A DNA stretch of 37,592 nucleotides from assembly GCA_025350945.1 (NCBI GenBank), contig JANXWW010000122.1, positions 1 through 37,592 on the forward strand, given 5' to 3'. The notes beneath the pieces are model-generated. The model was given only the letters and a program-made list of their open reading frames with translations, made no database searches and was not told the origin of the DNA. Position numbers and translations under genes: made by a program. This DNA comes from Burkholderiales bacterium (lineage in GTDB: Bacteria; Pseudomonadota; Gammaproteobacteria; Burkholderiales; Usitatibacteraceae). Below, in pieces: positions 7,721 to 15,547 of this stretch; the stretch's first letter is position 1, and the number at the start of each line of letters is the position of its first letter.

Positions 7721-9436
7721 ATGCAAAAAGTATCGCCCAATCCAGTACATTATTTTTCAATTCCTTTTAAGCGCAAGCTTTGCAGGATGATGGTCAGCGC
7801 TACTATTTTATCCTTGGTGTTACCCGTCCACGCACAAGGCCTGCCCGATCTTGGTGATTCATCCGATGCTGTTATATCAGCACAGCAGGAACGCACCATC
7901 GGCAAACGAATTATGCTGGAGATACGCGGGGACCGCGCGTTTGTTGAAGATGCGGAATTGTCGGACTACATCACAGGCCTCGGTAATCGAATGATTGCGG
8001 CCAGTCGTGGCAGCACCAATGATAATCGCCGTGACTTCGAATTTTTTCTGCTAAACGATGAGGCAATTAACGCATTCGCATTGCTGGGCGGATTTGTCGC
8101 GATTCATTCCGGATTATTTCTGACGACGACCAATGAGTCTGAACTCGCGGGCGTCATGGGTCATGAGATCGCGCATATTTTGCAACGGCATCAATCGCGG
8201 GGTGCCGATGAGCAGCGCAAGAATGCGCCGCTTCAGCTGGCGATGTTGGCAGGTGCAATTCTTGCTGCACGCTCGAATTCCTCATCGTCGGCTCAGGCGA
8301 CCGAAGCAATCGTCGCCAGCTCAGCGGCATTGTCATATCAAAACCAACTCAATTACACCCGCGATTTCGAACGCGAGGCGGATCGTCTGGGATTGCTGGT
8401 CATGTCGCAGGCAAGTTTCGATCCGCAGGGCATGCCGGGATTTTTTGAGCGCATGTTGCGGGCGAACCGTCACAACGATGGCAAGACGCCCGGCTATCTT
8501 CGCACTCACCCGCTAACCACTGAGCGGATTGCCGAAATGCAGGATCGTGTTGCGTCAATGGGCACTGGTAACAAGCGCACCGCGAGCACTGGCGGCGCAT
8601 CGTTCAGCACCGAAGGCCGCAGCTCGGTACCGGACAGCGTGGAATACAAACTCGCGCGCGCAAAGTTGCGTGTGATGAGCATGAGCCCATTTGAGGCAGT
8701 CACTTTTTTCAAGGGCGAAATCGCTGCCAGTACTATCATGCGCAATCGCGCTGACGCGTACGGGCTCACGCTGGCGCTTACACAATCACGACAATTTGAC
8801 TCAGCCGAAAAAGAATTGGCCAGCATTCGCACTTGGAACGGTGGCCACCCATGGATTGAAAATCTTGCCGCACAAATCAAAAACGGAGAGCGCAAATTTG
8901 ATGAGGCGTTGAAAATTTATAAAGCGGCAATAAAAAATTTTCCGGGCCAGCGCGCATTAACGTATGGCTATATTGAAACGCTATATGAAGCCGGGCAAAT
9001 TGATGCGGCTTTGCTTGCCGCCAATGAACAACTGAAAAATATCGTCGATGATCCACGCTTGTACGAGCTTGCCGCTAAAGGCTATGAGCGCAAAAATAAG
9101 CGTCTCGCTGAGCATAAAGCCATCGGTGAAGCCTACTATCGGCGCGGCAATTTAATGGGCGCGATTCAACAATTTGAAATTGCAGTGAAGGCCAAGGATG
9201 GTGATTTTTATGAATCATCAGGTGCCGAATCACGGCTGCGTGAATTAAAACTCGAATTCAGAAATCGCCCACTGCTGCCGGGTGAAAAACGCGATAAAGA
9301 ATTAGATAAGGAACTCGATAAAGAATGGGGCAAAGAAAAGCCCGCCGTTGCACCAAAATTCACAACGCCCAGACTTTCACTTTCACTTCCATCAACGCAA
9401 CAACAACCTGCTACACGCGATGCTTTCAAACATTAA
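7721..9436 (+). CDS. bepA: BepA-like periplasmic M48 metalloprotease with TPR repeats
   Basis: A 571-residue protein with a long signal peptide: a basic stretch around residues 17-22, a hydrophobic core and VHAQG at about 36-40. The M48 zinc protease domain follows, with GHEIAHILQRH (zinc ligands H148 and H152, catalytic E149) and the downstream FEREADRLG (third ligand E217). Residues 305-510 look like TPR repeats. This matches BepA/YfgC, which checks assembly of outer-membrane proteins such as LptD and degrades stalled ones. The C-terminus adds a charged tail with a repeated KELD motif and a proline-rich end. The ATG at 7721 gives a complete signal peptide. The gene overlaps soxX by 17 bases, so soxX is probably translationally coupled to it. 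Confidence 0.88.
   Translation: MQKVSPNPVHYFSIPFKRKLCRMMVSATILSLVLPVHAQGLPDLGDSSDAVISAQQERTIGKRIMLEIRGDRAFVEDAELSDYITGLGNRMIAASRGSTNDNRRDFEFFLLNDEAINAFALLGGFVAIHSGLFLTTTNESELAGVMGHEIAHILQRHQSRGADEQRKNAPLQLAMLAGAILAARSNSSSSAQATEAIVASSAALSYQNQLNYTRDFEREADRLGLLVMSQASFDPQGMPGFFERMLRANRHNDGKTPGYLRTHPLTTERIAEMQDRVASMGTGNKRTASTGGASFSTEGRSSVPDSVEYKLARAKLRVMSMSPFEAVTFFKGEIAASTIMRNRADAYGLTLALTQSRQFDSAEKELASIRTWNGGHPWIENLAAQIKNGERKFDEALKIYKAAIKNFPGQRALTYGYIETLYEAGQIDAALLAANEQLKNIVDDPRLYELAAKGYERKNKRLAEHKAIGEAYYRRGNLMGAIQQFEIAVKAKDGDFYESSGAESRLRELKLEFRNRPLLPGEKRDKELDKELDKEWGKEKPAVAPKFTTPRLSLSLPSTQQQPATRDAFKH
9293..9328 (+). repeat. 12-bp in-frame tandem repeat in the bepA tail
   Basis: Three adjacent copies of a GATAAAGAATTA-like unit encode DKEL-DKEL-DKEW in the charged tail of the BepA-like protein. 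The unit is a multiple of three, so changes in copy number keep the frame. Confidence 0.8.
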
Positions 9437-9815
9437 GAAAAAAATCTGCTCGCCACATAGCGTTGCCACATTTTTAATCCCACTCTGGGTCGCCACTATT
9501 TCTCCTCCACTGCTTGCTCAGGCCACCGCCCCAGCAACAATCGCCAAAGGCCGTGCGATTTTTCTTGATGAGCGCAAGGGTAATTGCGCCGCCTGTCATA
9601 AAGCGCCCAACGATGAGGCCGTCAAAACGCAGTCGAAAATTGGCATGCCGCTTGAGGCCGTCAAAGCGAAGTATCCAGACCGCGCAAAACTACGCGATGC
9701 GATTTGGGATTTAAGCAAGACGGTGCCGAATACCATCATGCCACCCTACGGCAAAAATCGCATTTTGAGCGATGACGAGATTGACGCTTTGGTGGTTTAT
9801 CTTGAAACAATTTAG
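9420..9815 (+). CDS. soxX: Sulfur-oxidation c-type cytochrome SoxX
   Basis: A 131-residue exported cytochrome c. The signal peptide covers roughly residues 1-35 (basic KKK, hydrophobic core, LLAQA). The heme site is GNCAACH (C56, C59, H60), preceded by KGRAIFLDERKG, and the axial methionine is M107 in NTIMPPYG. This pattern and the C-terminal ILSDDEIDALVVYLETI are typical of SoxX. SoxX pairs with SoxA to attach thiosulfate to the carrier SoxYZ in the periplasm. The ATG at 9420 lies inside the end of bepA and has no clear ribosome site, suggesting coupling. soxA follows with overlapping frames. soxY, soxZ and soxB are absent nearby. Confidence 0.9.
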   Translation: MLSNIKKKICSPHSVATFLIPLWVATISPPLLAQATAPATIAKGRAIFLDERKGNCAACHKAPNDEAVKTQSKIGMPLEAVKAKYPDRAKLRDAIWDLSKTVPNTIMPPYGKNRILSDDEIDALVVYLETI

Positions 9816-10734
9816 CGTAGTTTTTTTTGCATTAGCAGCGTTGATGGCGAACCACGTTCATTCGCAAGGCGCGTTGTCAAGCCTGTCACCTGAACAGGAT
9901 CGTGCCGCAATAATTCAGGCGCTGCAAAAGCGCTTGTCCGGCACGCGGCCTGAAGATTGGATTATTGGTAGCACGGCTTTCGAGCCGGGTGTGACCGCGA
10001 TCCCGTTGTCAGCTGCGAACGCAACCAACACTGCAGATATTTTGGCCATCGGCAAAAAACGATGGGAGCAAAAATTCAAAAACGGCAAAACGTTTTCCAA
10101 TTGTTTCCCCAACGGCGGTAAACGCATCGCCGGAACTTACCCGCAATTTGAGCCCTCGACCAAACAAGTGATGACGATTGAGACTGCGCTAAATCGCTGC
10201 CTGCAACTGCATGGCGAGACAACTATTGCGCCCGCCAACGTGAGCGAAATGGGGCCACTCGCCGCCTATGCGCGCAGCCTTTCCGAGGGCCAGTCATTGA
10301 ATATTCGCGTGCTGGGTCAAGGCGCACGCGATCGCTTTGATGCGGGTCGCCGATTATTCAATGCCCGAATTGGTCAGCAGAATTTTGCCTGTGCGTCGTG
10401 CCATGTACAACATGCGGGTGGTGTGTATGGTGCAAATTCGACCGCTGAGTCGACCACTGAGTCGACCACTGCGTCAACCAATGTGGCAGCAGTAAAAAAC
10501 CCGACTGCCATTGCCGGTGGCGGTCTGGCACCCGCTGTAGGGCAGGCGGTATCATGGCCGCGTGTGGAGCCAGGCGGTGGCATTCGCAGCCTGCATGCGC
10601 AGTTTCAGCGGTGTTTCCGGCGCAGCGGTGCAGAGCCTTTTCTCGAAGGCTCAGATGAATTTAATAATCTCGAATATTATCTGGCGTATCTCTCCATTGG
10701 TTTGCCGCTACGCTCACTGGCAACCACGCGTTAG
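9805..10734 (+). CDS. soxA: Sulfur-oxidation c-type cytochrome SoxA
   Basis: A 309-residue exported SoxA. With the TTG start at 9805 the signal peptide reads MKQFSVVFFALAALMANHVHSQ and has GGTGG upstream. An ATG at 9772 is the alternative, adding 11 residues. There is one heme site, FACASCH (C196, C199, H200). The first heme site of diheme SoxA is missing; two cysteines remain in NCFPNGG (C100) and NRCLQ (C132), as in monoheme forms where they form a disulfide. The active-site cysteine that becomes a persulfide ligand is C270 in QRCFRRSGAEPF. SoxAX joins thiosulfate to SoxYZ. An unusual Ser/Thr-rich insert lies between heme and C270. It overlaps soxX and ends just before a hairpin. Confidence 0.9.
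   Translation, partial: KQFSVVFFALAALMANHVHSQGALSSLSPEQDRAAIIQALQKRLSGTRPEDWIIGSTAFEPGVTAIPLSAANATNTADILAIGKKRWEQKFKNGKTFSNCFPNGGKRIAGTYPQFEPSTKQVMTIETALNRCLQLHGETTIAPANVSEMGPLAAYARSLSEGQSLNIRVLGQGARDRFDAGRRLFNARIGQQNFACASCHVQHAGGVYGANSTAESTTESTTASTNVAAVKNPTAIAGGGLAPAVGQAVSWPRVEPGGGIRSLHAQFQRCFRRSGAEPFLEGSDEFNNLEYYLAYLSIGLPLRSLATTR
10438..10485 (+). repeat. 12-bp tandem repeat inside soxA
   Basis: Four consecutive 12-base units, TCGACCGCTGAG, TCGACCACTGAG, TCGACCACTGCG and the diverged TCAACCAATGTG, encode a Ser-Thr-x-x linker between the heme site and the active cysteine of SoxA. The reading frame is kept. Confidence 0.85.
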
Positions 10735-10752
10735 CCAAGCATTCCGCTTGGC
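10734..10752 (+). terminator. Hairpin directly after soxA, weak terminator candidate
   Basis: GCCAAGC and GCTTGGC form a 7-bp stem with a 5-base loop beginning at the last base of the soxA stop codon. No T-run follows, so it may slow 3' degradation rather than stop transcription on its own. Confidence 0.35.
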
Positions 10753-10922
10753 CTTGTTCAACCCAAATAGAATTTCATCGCCAATTCAGGCGTTTTGTCG
10801 CATATCCTGCCACTGGAAATGGCAACGATTTAGAATTGTGTGTGCGTTACACTTTCGCACGCATTAGTATCCTCAGTGTGTTCCAACTTATTAAAATTTA
10901 ATTGCACTCTCATCAATAAAAA

Positions 10923-12122
10923 ATGAATTTCATCAAACGGATATTCAAATTCCTGCTGCGTGCCAAAGTGATTCTGCCGCTGGTTTTACTGGCTGGCGTG
11001 ATTGCGGGTGCCGCTTATTTTCAGAAAAAATCGGAGGCAAATAAAGGCGAGCGATATCGGACAGCGGCAGTGGATCGTGGCCCCGTGATTCAGCGTATCA
11101 GCGCTAACGGCACCTTGAATCCTGTCACGGTCGTGAACGTGGGCACGCAGGTGTCAGGCACAGTCGTAAAGCTCTACACCGATTTCAACCAGCCCGTCAA
11201 AGCAAATCAGGTTTTGCTTGAGCTTGATCCTGCGCTGATCAAAGCCAACATCGGACAACTGGAAGCCGCGATGCGGTCTGCAGAAGCCACCATGCGGCTC
11301 GCCGAAAGCACGCTAAAACGCAATACCGAACTGGTCGCAAAAGGCTTTATCACGCCTCAAGCGCTGGAACAAAATTTAAAAGAACTGGATGTGGCCAAAG
11401 CGCAAGTTGCGCAAGCAAAAGCACAACTGGATCGCGAAAAAACCAATTTGAGTTACACCATTATTCGTTCACCAATTGACGGCATCATCATTGATCGCAA
11501 GATCGATATTGGGCAAACGGTGGCGGCGAGTTTTTCCACGCCGACACTTTTTCAAATCGCGAAAGATCTGGAAGCGATGCAGATCGACACCAGCGTGGCC
11601 GAAGCCGATGTGGGCAGCGTGAAGCAAGGTATGGATGTGCGATTTACAGTGGATGCCTATCCTGATCGCGACTTCAACGGCAAGATTCGACTAGTGCGAT
11701 TGAATCCAACGATCCAGCAAAACGTGGTGACCTATAACGTGATTGTGGATGTGACCAATGAAGGCAATGTGCTCAAGCCCGGCATGACCGCACAGGTAAG
11801 TTTCGTCGCGAATCAGCGTGCGGATGTGTTGCGCATTCCGAATGCGGCGCTGCGATTCCGTCCGGTGAAAGATGACAAGGCGGAAAAGAAGGATGACAAG
11901 AAAAAAACTGAGACCGTAAAGCCCGAAACAACAGCGCCAGCCGACAGAACCAGGCGTCCTCCATCACGAGTCTACAAGGTGGATGCAAAAGGTGAATTGG
12001 TAACGGTTGAAGTTCGTACTGGCGTGGCAAGCAGTCAGCATACCGAAATTATCTCCGGCGAAATCAAGATTGGCGATGAATTGGTGATCCGCGATTTGCA
12101 GGATAAGGGCGCGAAAAAATGA
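10923..12122 (+). CDS. MacA-like periplasmic adaptor of an ABC exporter
   Basis: A 399-residue membrane-fusion protein. A single N-terminal membrane anchor (residues 16-33) is followed by a biotinyl-lipoyl half (VNVGTQVSGTVVKLYTDFNQPVKANQ), a coiled-coil hairpin (about 105-175), the second lipoyl half (IIRSPIDGIIIDRKIDIGQTV) and beta-barrel parts (about 215-300). This is the MacA/HlyD plan that links an inner-membrane ABC pump to an outer-membrane channel. Residues 316-348 are a highly charged Lys/Asp/Pro insert not expected in MacA. The ATG at 10923 has no ribosome site nearby. The ATPase gene starts inside its last codons (ATGA), so they form an operon. No TolC-like gene is present. Confidence 0.87.
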   Translation: MNFIKRIFKFLLRAKVILPLVLLAGVIAGAAYFQKKSEANKGERYRTAAVDRGPVIQRISANGTLNPVTVVNVGTQVSGTVVKLYTDFNQPVKANQVLLELDPALIKANIGQLEAAMRSAEATMRLAESTLKRNTELVAKGFITPQALEQNLKELDVAKAQVAQAKAQLDREKTNLSYTIIRSPIDGIIIDRKIDIGQTVAASFSTPTLFQIAKDLEAMQIDTSVAEADVGSVKQGMDVRFTVDAYPDRDFNGKIRLVRLNPTIQQNVVTYNVIVDVTNEGNVLKPGMTAQVSFVANQRADVLRIPNAALRFRPVKDDKAEKKDDKKKTETVKPETTAPADRTRRPPSRVYKVDAKGELVTVEVRTGVASSQHTEIISGEIKIGDELVIRDLQDKGAKK

Positions 12123-12862
12123 TGAGCGCGGTTATGCCGAAAGCGAGAGCCGACGCTTTGCGCGGGCCGTTGATTGCGCTGACCGACATTCGTAAAAGTT
12201 ATTTCAATGGCGATTTGGAAACGCCGGTGCTGCACGGCGTGAACGTGACCATCCATCACGGTGAATTTGTCGCCATCATGGGCCAATCGGGCTCAGGCAA
12301 ATCTACGTTGATGAATATTTTAGGCTGCCTTGATACGCCGACCAAAGGCAGCTATGTTCTTAACGGCCGTGAAGTTGAAAAATTAAGCGACAACGAGCTG
12401 GCCTCGGTGCGCAATGAAACCATTGGCTTCGTGTTTCAGGGTTTTAATTTATTGAAGCGCATGCCCTTGGTCGATAACGTGGCCCTGCCCTTGCTCTACG
12501 CGGGCGTGAGTATGGCGGAAGCGCGCAAGCGCGCCGCGGTGAAATTGCAGCAGACAGGACTGGGCGAATTTTTAAAGCGATTGCCCAATCAGATTTCCGG
12601 TGGGCAACAGCAGCGCGTAGCGATTTCACGCGCACTGGTGTGCGAGCCCGCGTTAATTCTCGCGGATGAGCCCACCGGCAATCTGGACACCGCCACCAGC
12701 AGCGAAATCATGAACCTATTTACGCGCTTGAATGAAGAGCAAGGCATGAGTATTTTAATCGTCACGCACGAGCCGGATGTGGCTAAATATGCGAAGCGAT
12801 TGGTGCGGCTAAAAGATGGTTACGTGACCTATGACGGGCCGATGGCGGATGCGCATTTATGA
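12119..12862 (+). CDS. ABC transporter ATP-binding protein (MacB ATPase / LolD type)
   Basis: A 247-residue nucleotide-binding subunit of the MacB/LolD branch. It has Walker A GQSGSGKST (residues 55-63), a Q-loop in FVFQGFN, the signature SGGQQQR (160-166), Walker B LILADEPTGNLD (179-190) and the switch histidine in VTHEPD (H217). In classical MacB this domain is fused to the permease; here it is a separate polypeptide, followed 111 bases later by the permease gene. The start overlaps the adaptor stop. It should power export of a peptide, lipid or macrolide-like compound from the inner membrane or periplasm. The substrate cannot be inferred. Confidence 0.92.
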   Translation: MMSAVMPKARADALRGPLIALTDIRKSYFNGDLETPVLHGVNVTIHHGEFVAIMGQSGSGKSTLMNILGCLDTPTKGSYVLNGREVEKLSDNELASVRNETIGFVFQGFNLLKRMPLVDNVALPLLYAGVSMAEARKRAAVKLQQTGLGEFLKRLPNQISGGQQQRVAISRALVCEPALILADEPTGNLDTATSSEIMNLFTRLNEEQGMSILIVTHEPDVAKYAKRLVRLKDGYVTYDGPMADAHL

Positions 12863-12973
12863 TTTATAAACTCTAGCATTGACGGGTGATTTGAAGCAAA
12901 AATGCCGCAAAACGCACGTCTATAAACGAGTTTTATAAAATTCACCTATGTCAAGTTTAGTTGGAGTAGCAAT

Positions 12974-14197
12974 ATGAATTTCTGGCAAGTGTGCCTCGAA
13001 GCCTTCCGCGCCATGGGCATGAACCGCCTGCGCGCGGGCCTTACCATGCTGGGCATTATCATCGGCGTGGGCGCGGTGGTGTTGATGTTGGCGATTGGCG
13101 AATCGGTGCGCGAAGATATTAATCGCCGTATCGATACGATGGGCAGCAACGTGATGGTGATTCTGCCGGGCTCGTCCACGTCGAACGGTGTGCGTGCAGG
13201 CCGCGGGGCCGCACAAACATTGACGTTAAGCGATTCAGCCGCCTTGGCCCAGCTTCCCGTGTTTGCGAATATTGCGCCGATTGTGCAGCAGCCGTTTCAG
13301 GTTGCGAGTGGTGCGAATAATTGGAACGCGAGCGTGTATGGCGTGGGCCCTGAATATTTCAATATCAAAGATTGGACTGCCGACAAGGGCAGCATTTTTG
13401 GTGATGTGGAAATGCGCTCCGTGTCGCGGGTTGCTGTCGTCGGCAGTACGGTCGCGTCAAATTTATTTGGCGAAGCCGATCCGATTGGGCAGACTATTCG
13501 CATTCGCAGCCGCCCGTTTGAAATCATCGGCGTGCTTGCAACCAAAGGCAGCGACTTGGGTGGTGGCGATCAAGACGACGCGATTTTTGTACCGCTCTCT
13601 ACCGCGCGGCAACAACTTATTCGCAGCTGGACGCCAGGCAGCATTCAATACATTTTGGCGCAAGCCGCCAGTGCGGATCAGGTGCAAGATGCGGTTTATG
13701 ATGCGACGCAACTTTTGCGCGTGCGCCACCGCATTCGCGAAGAACAGGAAGATGATTTCACGGTGCGCGATTTAGCATCCATCGCTGAGGCCGCGCAAGG
13801 CATCGCCACGGCGTTAACGCTACTGCTCGGTGCCATCGGCTCAATCTCGTTGCTAGTGGGCGGCATCGGCATTATGAACATCATGCTGGTGTCGGTGACT
13901 GAGCGCACCCGCGAGATTGGTATTCGCATGGCGCTGGGTGCTAAACGGCGCGATGTGTTGCTGCAATTTTTGACTGAGGCCATTGTGATCTGCGTGTGCG
14001 GCGGCGCGATTGGTGTGCTGCTCGCCTATCTGGGCAGCGTGGCGATTACAAAATTTTCACCGATGGAAGTGGGCATTTCTACTTCCGGTATTGTGATTGC
14101 GTTCAGCTTCTCTGCCATGATCGGCATATTTTTCGGTTTTTATCCTGCGCGTCGTGCGGCGGGATTAAAACCGGTTGAAGCGCTGCGCTATGAATGA
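12974..14197 (+). CDS. MacB-type ABC transporter permease (MacB_PCD + FtsX domains)
   Basis: A 407-residue permease with the type VII ABC layout: helix 1 at about 22-44, a large periplasmic domain (45-275, MacB_PCD), then helices at about 280-308, 332-358 and 369-391 (FtsX domain). Typical segments are NRLRAGLTMLGIIIGVGAVV near the start, ERTREIGIRMALGAKRRDVLLQF after helix 2, and the C-terminal PARRAAGLKPVEALRYE. The ATG at 12974 has TTGGAG nine bases upstream. It should dimerise and work with the preceding ATPase and adaptor as a MacAB-like pump, moving substrates out of the periplasm mechanically. A terminator-like hairpin follows. Confidence 0.92.
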   Translation: MNFWQVCLEAFRAMGMNRLRAGLTMLGIIIGVGAVVLMLAIGESVREDINRRIDTMGSNVMVILPGSSTSNGVRAGRGAAQTLTLSDSAALAQLPVFANIAPIVQQPFQVASGANNWNASVYGVGPEYFNIKDWTADKGSIFGDVEMRSVSRVAVVGSTVASNLFGEADPIGQTIRIRSRPFEIIGVLATKGSDLGGGDQDDAIFVPLSTARQQLIRSWTPGSIQYILAQAASADQVQDAVYDATQLLRVRHRIREEQEDDFTVRDLASIAEAAQGIATALTLLLGAIGSISLLVGGIGIMNIMLVSVTERTREIGIRMALGAKRRDVLLQFLTEAIVICVCGGAIGVLLAYLGSVAITKFSPMEVGISTSGIVIAFSFSAMIGIFFGFYPARRAAGLKPVEALRYE

Positions 14198-14251
14198 TGA
14201 TTCTGGTCGCGGCGCGAATTGATCGTCGAAATCGGTTAATCTTATGGCTCA

Positions 14252-14293
14252 AGGGTTTCATTTTTCCGGACAATTTCCGAAGCCCTCATTTTT
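14252..14293 (+). terminator. Possible terminator after the MacB-type permease
   Basis: AGGGTTTC (14252-14259) and GAAGCCCT (14279-14286) pair over 8 bp with one G-U, around a 19-base loop, followed by CATTTTTG. It lies about 55 bases after the permease stop. The long loop and short T-run make it a moderate candidate. Confidence 0.4.
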
Positions 14294-14307
14294 GAAAGGA
14301 TTGCCAA

Positions 14308-14505
14308 TTGGCCAAGCCAAATTACGATTTTGCAAAGCGTCAAAGAGAACTCGCGAAAAAAGCAAAAAAAGAAGAAAAACTTCGCAAGAAAGCTGAAGGG
14401 GCAGAAGATGCGGAAGGTGCGGAAGGCACATCAGGCTCGGAAACTGAAGATACCGAATCCGATGGCGATGCTGCGCCGGCGGACGACACCACGCCACCTG
14501 CATAG
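14308..14505 (+). CDS. Small highly charged conserved protein of unknown function
   Basis: A 65-residue protein. The N-terminal half, MAKPNYDFAKRQRELAKKAKK and on to RKKAEG, is lysine/arginine-rich and helical; the C-terminal half is acidic and Ser/Thr/Ala-rich with no clear fold. The opening MAKPNY-x-FAKRQRE-x-AKK pattern resembles small proteins I recall as common in betaproteobacteria and unassigned. It begins with TTG at 14308, supported by GAAAGGA upstream. The split charge, with a basic helix then an acidic tail, would suit nucleic-acid or ribosome contact, but this is only a guess. It lies 11 bases before the LOG-family gene, so both are probably transcribed together. Confidence 0.65.
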   Translation: MAKPNYDFAKRQRELAKKAKKEEKLRKKAEGAEDAEGAEGTSGSETEDTESDGDAAPADDTTPPA

Positions 14506-14516
14506 TAACGATTCGC

Positions 14517-15122
14517 GTGAAAAATAACTTGAAGGCGCTATGCCTTTACTGTGGCTCAAACCCCGGCGACAAACCTGCCTACGCTGATGCAGCGGCACTA
14601 TTTGGCCGCACGCTGGCCGGGCACGGCATTGAGTTGATTTATGGCGGCGGCAGCGTAGGTCTGATGGGAATTGCGGCAGATGCGTGCCTCACCGCTAATG
14701 GAAAAGTCACCGGCGTGATCCCGCGGTTGCTTATGGAAAAAGAAGTGGGACACAAAAATTTGACGACGCTGCATGTGGTGGAAAACATGCACGAACGCAA
14801 AGCCTTGATGATGACACTATCCGATGGTTTTATCGCCTTGCCGGGCGGCTATGGCACGTTAGATGAACTGTTTGAAGCGCTGACTTGGTTGCAGCTGGGC
14901 TATCACGGCAAGCCGGTTGGTTTGCTCAACGTTGCTGGATTTTTTGATCAGCTCGTGGCGTTTTTAGGCCACGCGTGCGATGAGCGATTTCTGCGCGAAT
15001 TGCATCACGATGCGCTGTCGGTCGATAGCGATCTGGGCCGTTTAATTGCCAAGATGCAACATGCGGAAGCACTTGATACCGCAAAGTGGCTTGATCGCTA
15101 CAAACTCGCGACTGTCGTATGA
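14517..15122 (+). CDS. LOG-family nucleotide-5'-monophosphate phosphoribohydrolase
   Basis: A 201-residue Rossmann-fold protein of the LOG (lonely guy, TIGR00730) family. It shows CLYCGSNPGDKPAYADAA near the start, the nucleotide loop YGGGSVGLMG, MHERKALM, and the diagnostic PGGYGTLDELFEALTWLQLG. The family splits the N-glycosidic bond of nucleoside monophosphates; in plants and some bacteria it releases active cytokinins, elsewhere it acts on ordinary or modified nucleotides. The start is GTG at 14517, just after the small charged gene. It converges on pilZ with 19 bases between. A pure cytokinin role should not be assumed without other hormone genes. Confidence 0.9.
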   Translation: MKNNLKALCLYCGSNPGDKPAYADAAALFGRTLAGHGIELIYGGGSVGLMGIAADACLTANGKVTGVIPRLLMEKEVGHKNLTTLHVVENMHERKALMMTLSDGFIALPGGYGTLDELFEALTWLQLGYHGKPVGLLNVAGFFDQLVAFLGHACDERFLRELHHDALSVDSDLGRLIAKMQHAEALDTAKWLDRYKLATVV

Positions 15123-15141
15123 CAAAACCATGGCCACACGC

Positions 15142-15510
15142 CTACATCGTATGGGTGGCGCGATCTGACTTGGCGACCGGTGCCAAAATACCTTCGATTT
15201 TTTTCTTCAAATCCTTGCCGACTTCGTTATCCGGCAATTGAATTCCCACGCCTTGCGGGCGGCTGCCGGTGGTGTGCTGCGGATTAAGCCACGCGACTTT
15301 GCCGGTGAGCGGAATTTTGATCGGCTCTTCCAGAAACGATAGCACCACTAAAATTTCGTCCCCTAACTGATGCGGCTTATTTGTCTGCATAAACAAGCCG
15401 CCACCACGCAAGAGCGGCATCCATGACGCGTACAGCGCGCTTTTACCCTTGAGGTTGAGCGAGATCACATCGGGGCGACGGATGGGGATGATATTTGCTG
15501 GTGTGGACAT
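15142..15510 (-). CDS. pilZ: PilZ-domain protein, type IV pilus assembly PilZ-like
   Basis: A 122-residue single-domain PilZ protein. The core shows LLRGGGLFMQTNKPHQLGDEILVVLSFL, KIPLTGKVAWLNPQ and GVGIQLPDNE. The arginine motif (RxxxR) and the full (D/N)xSxxG motif that bind cyclic-di-GMP are not seen: RGGG stands in place of the latter. That matches the pilus-assembly PilZ, which works with PilB/FimX without binding the messenger itself. It sits directly downstream of holB, the usual place for this gene in proteobacteria. The ATG at 15510 has AAGGAAG upstream. It is probably the last gene of the fab-tmk-holB run on this strand. Confidence 0.88.
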   Translation of the reverse strand: MSTPANIIPIRRPDVISLNLKGKSALYASWMPLLRGGGLFMQTNKPHQLGDEILVVLSFLEEPIKIPLTGKVAWLNPQHTTGSRPQGVGIQLPDNEVGKDLKKKIEGILAPVAKSDRATHTM

Positions 15511-15547
15511 ACTGCACTTCCTTTTTTTTTCGATGCGTTTAAAACGG

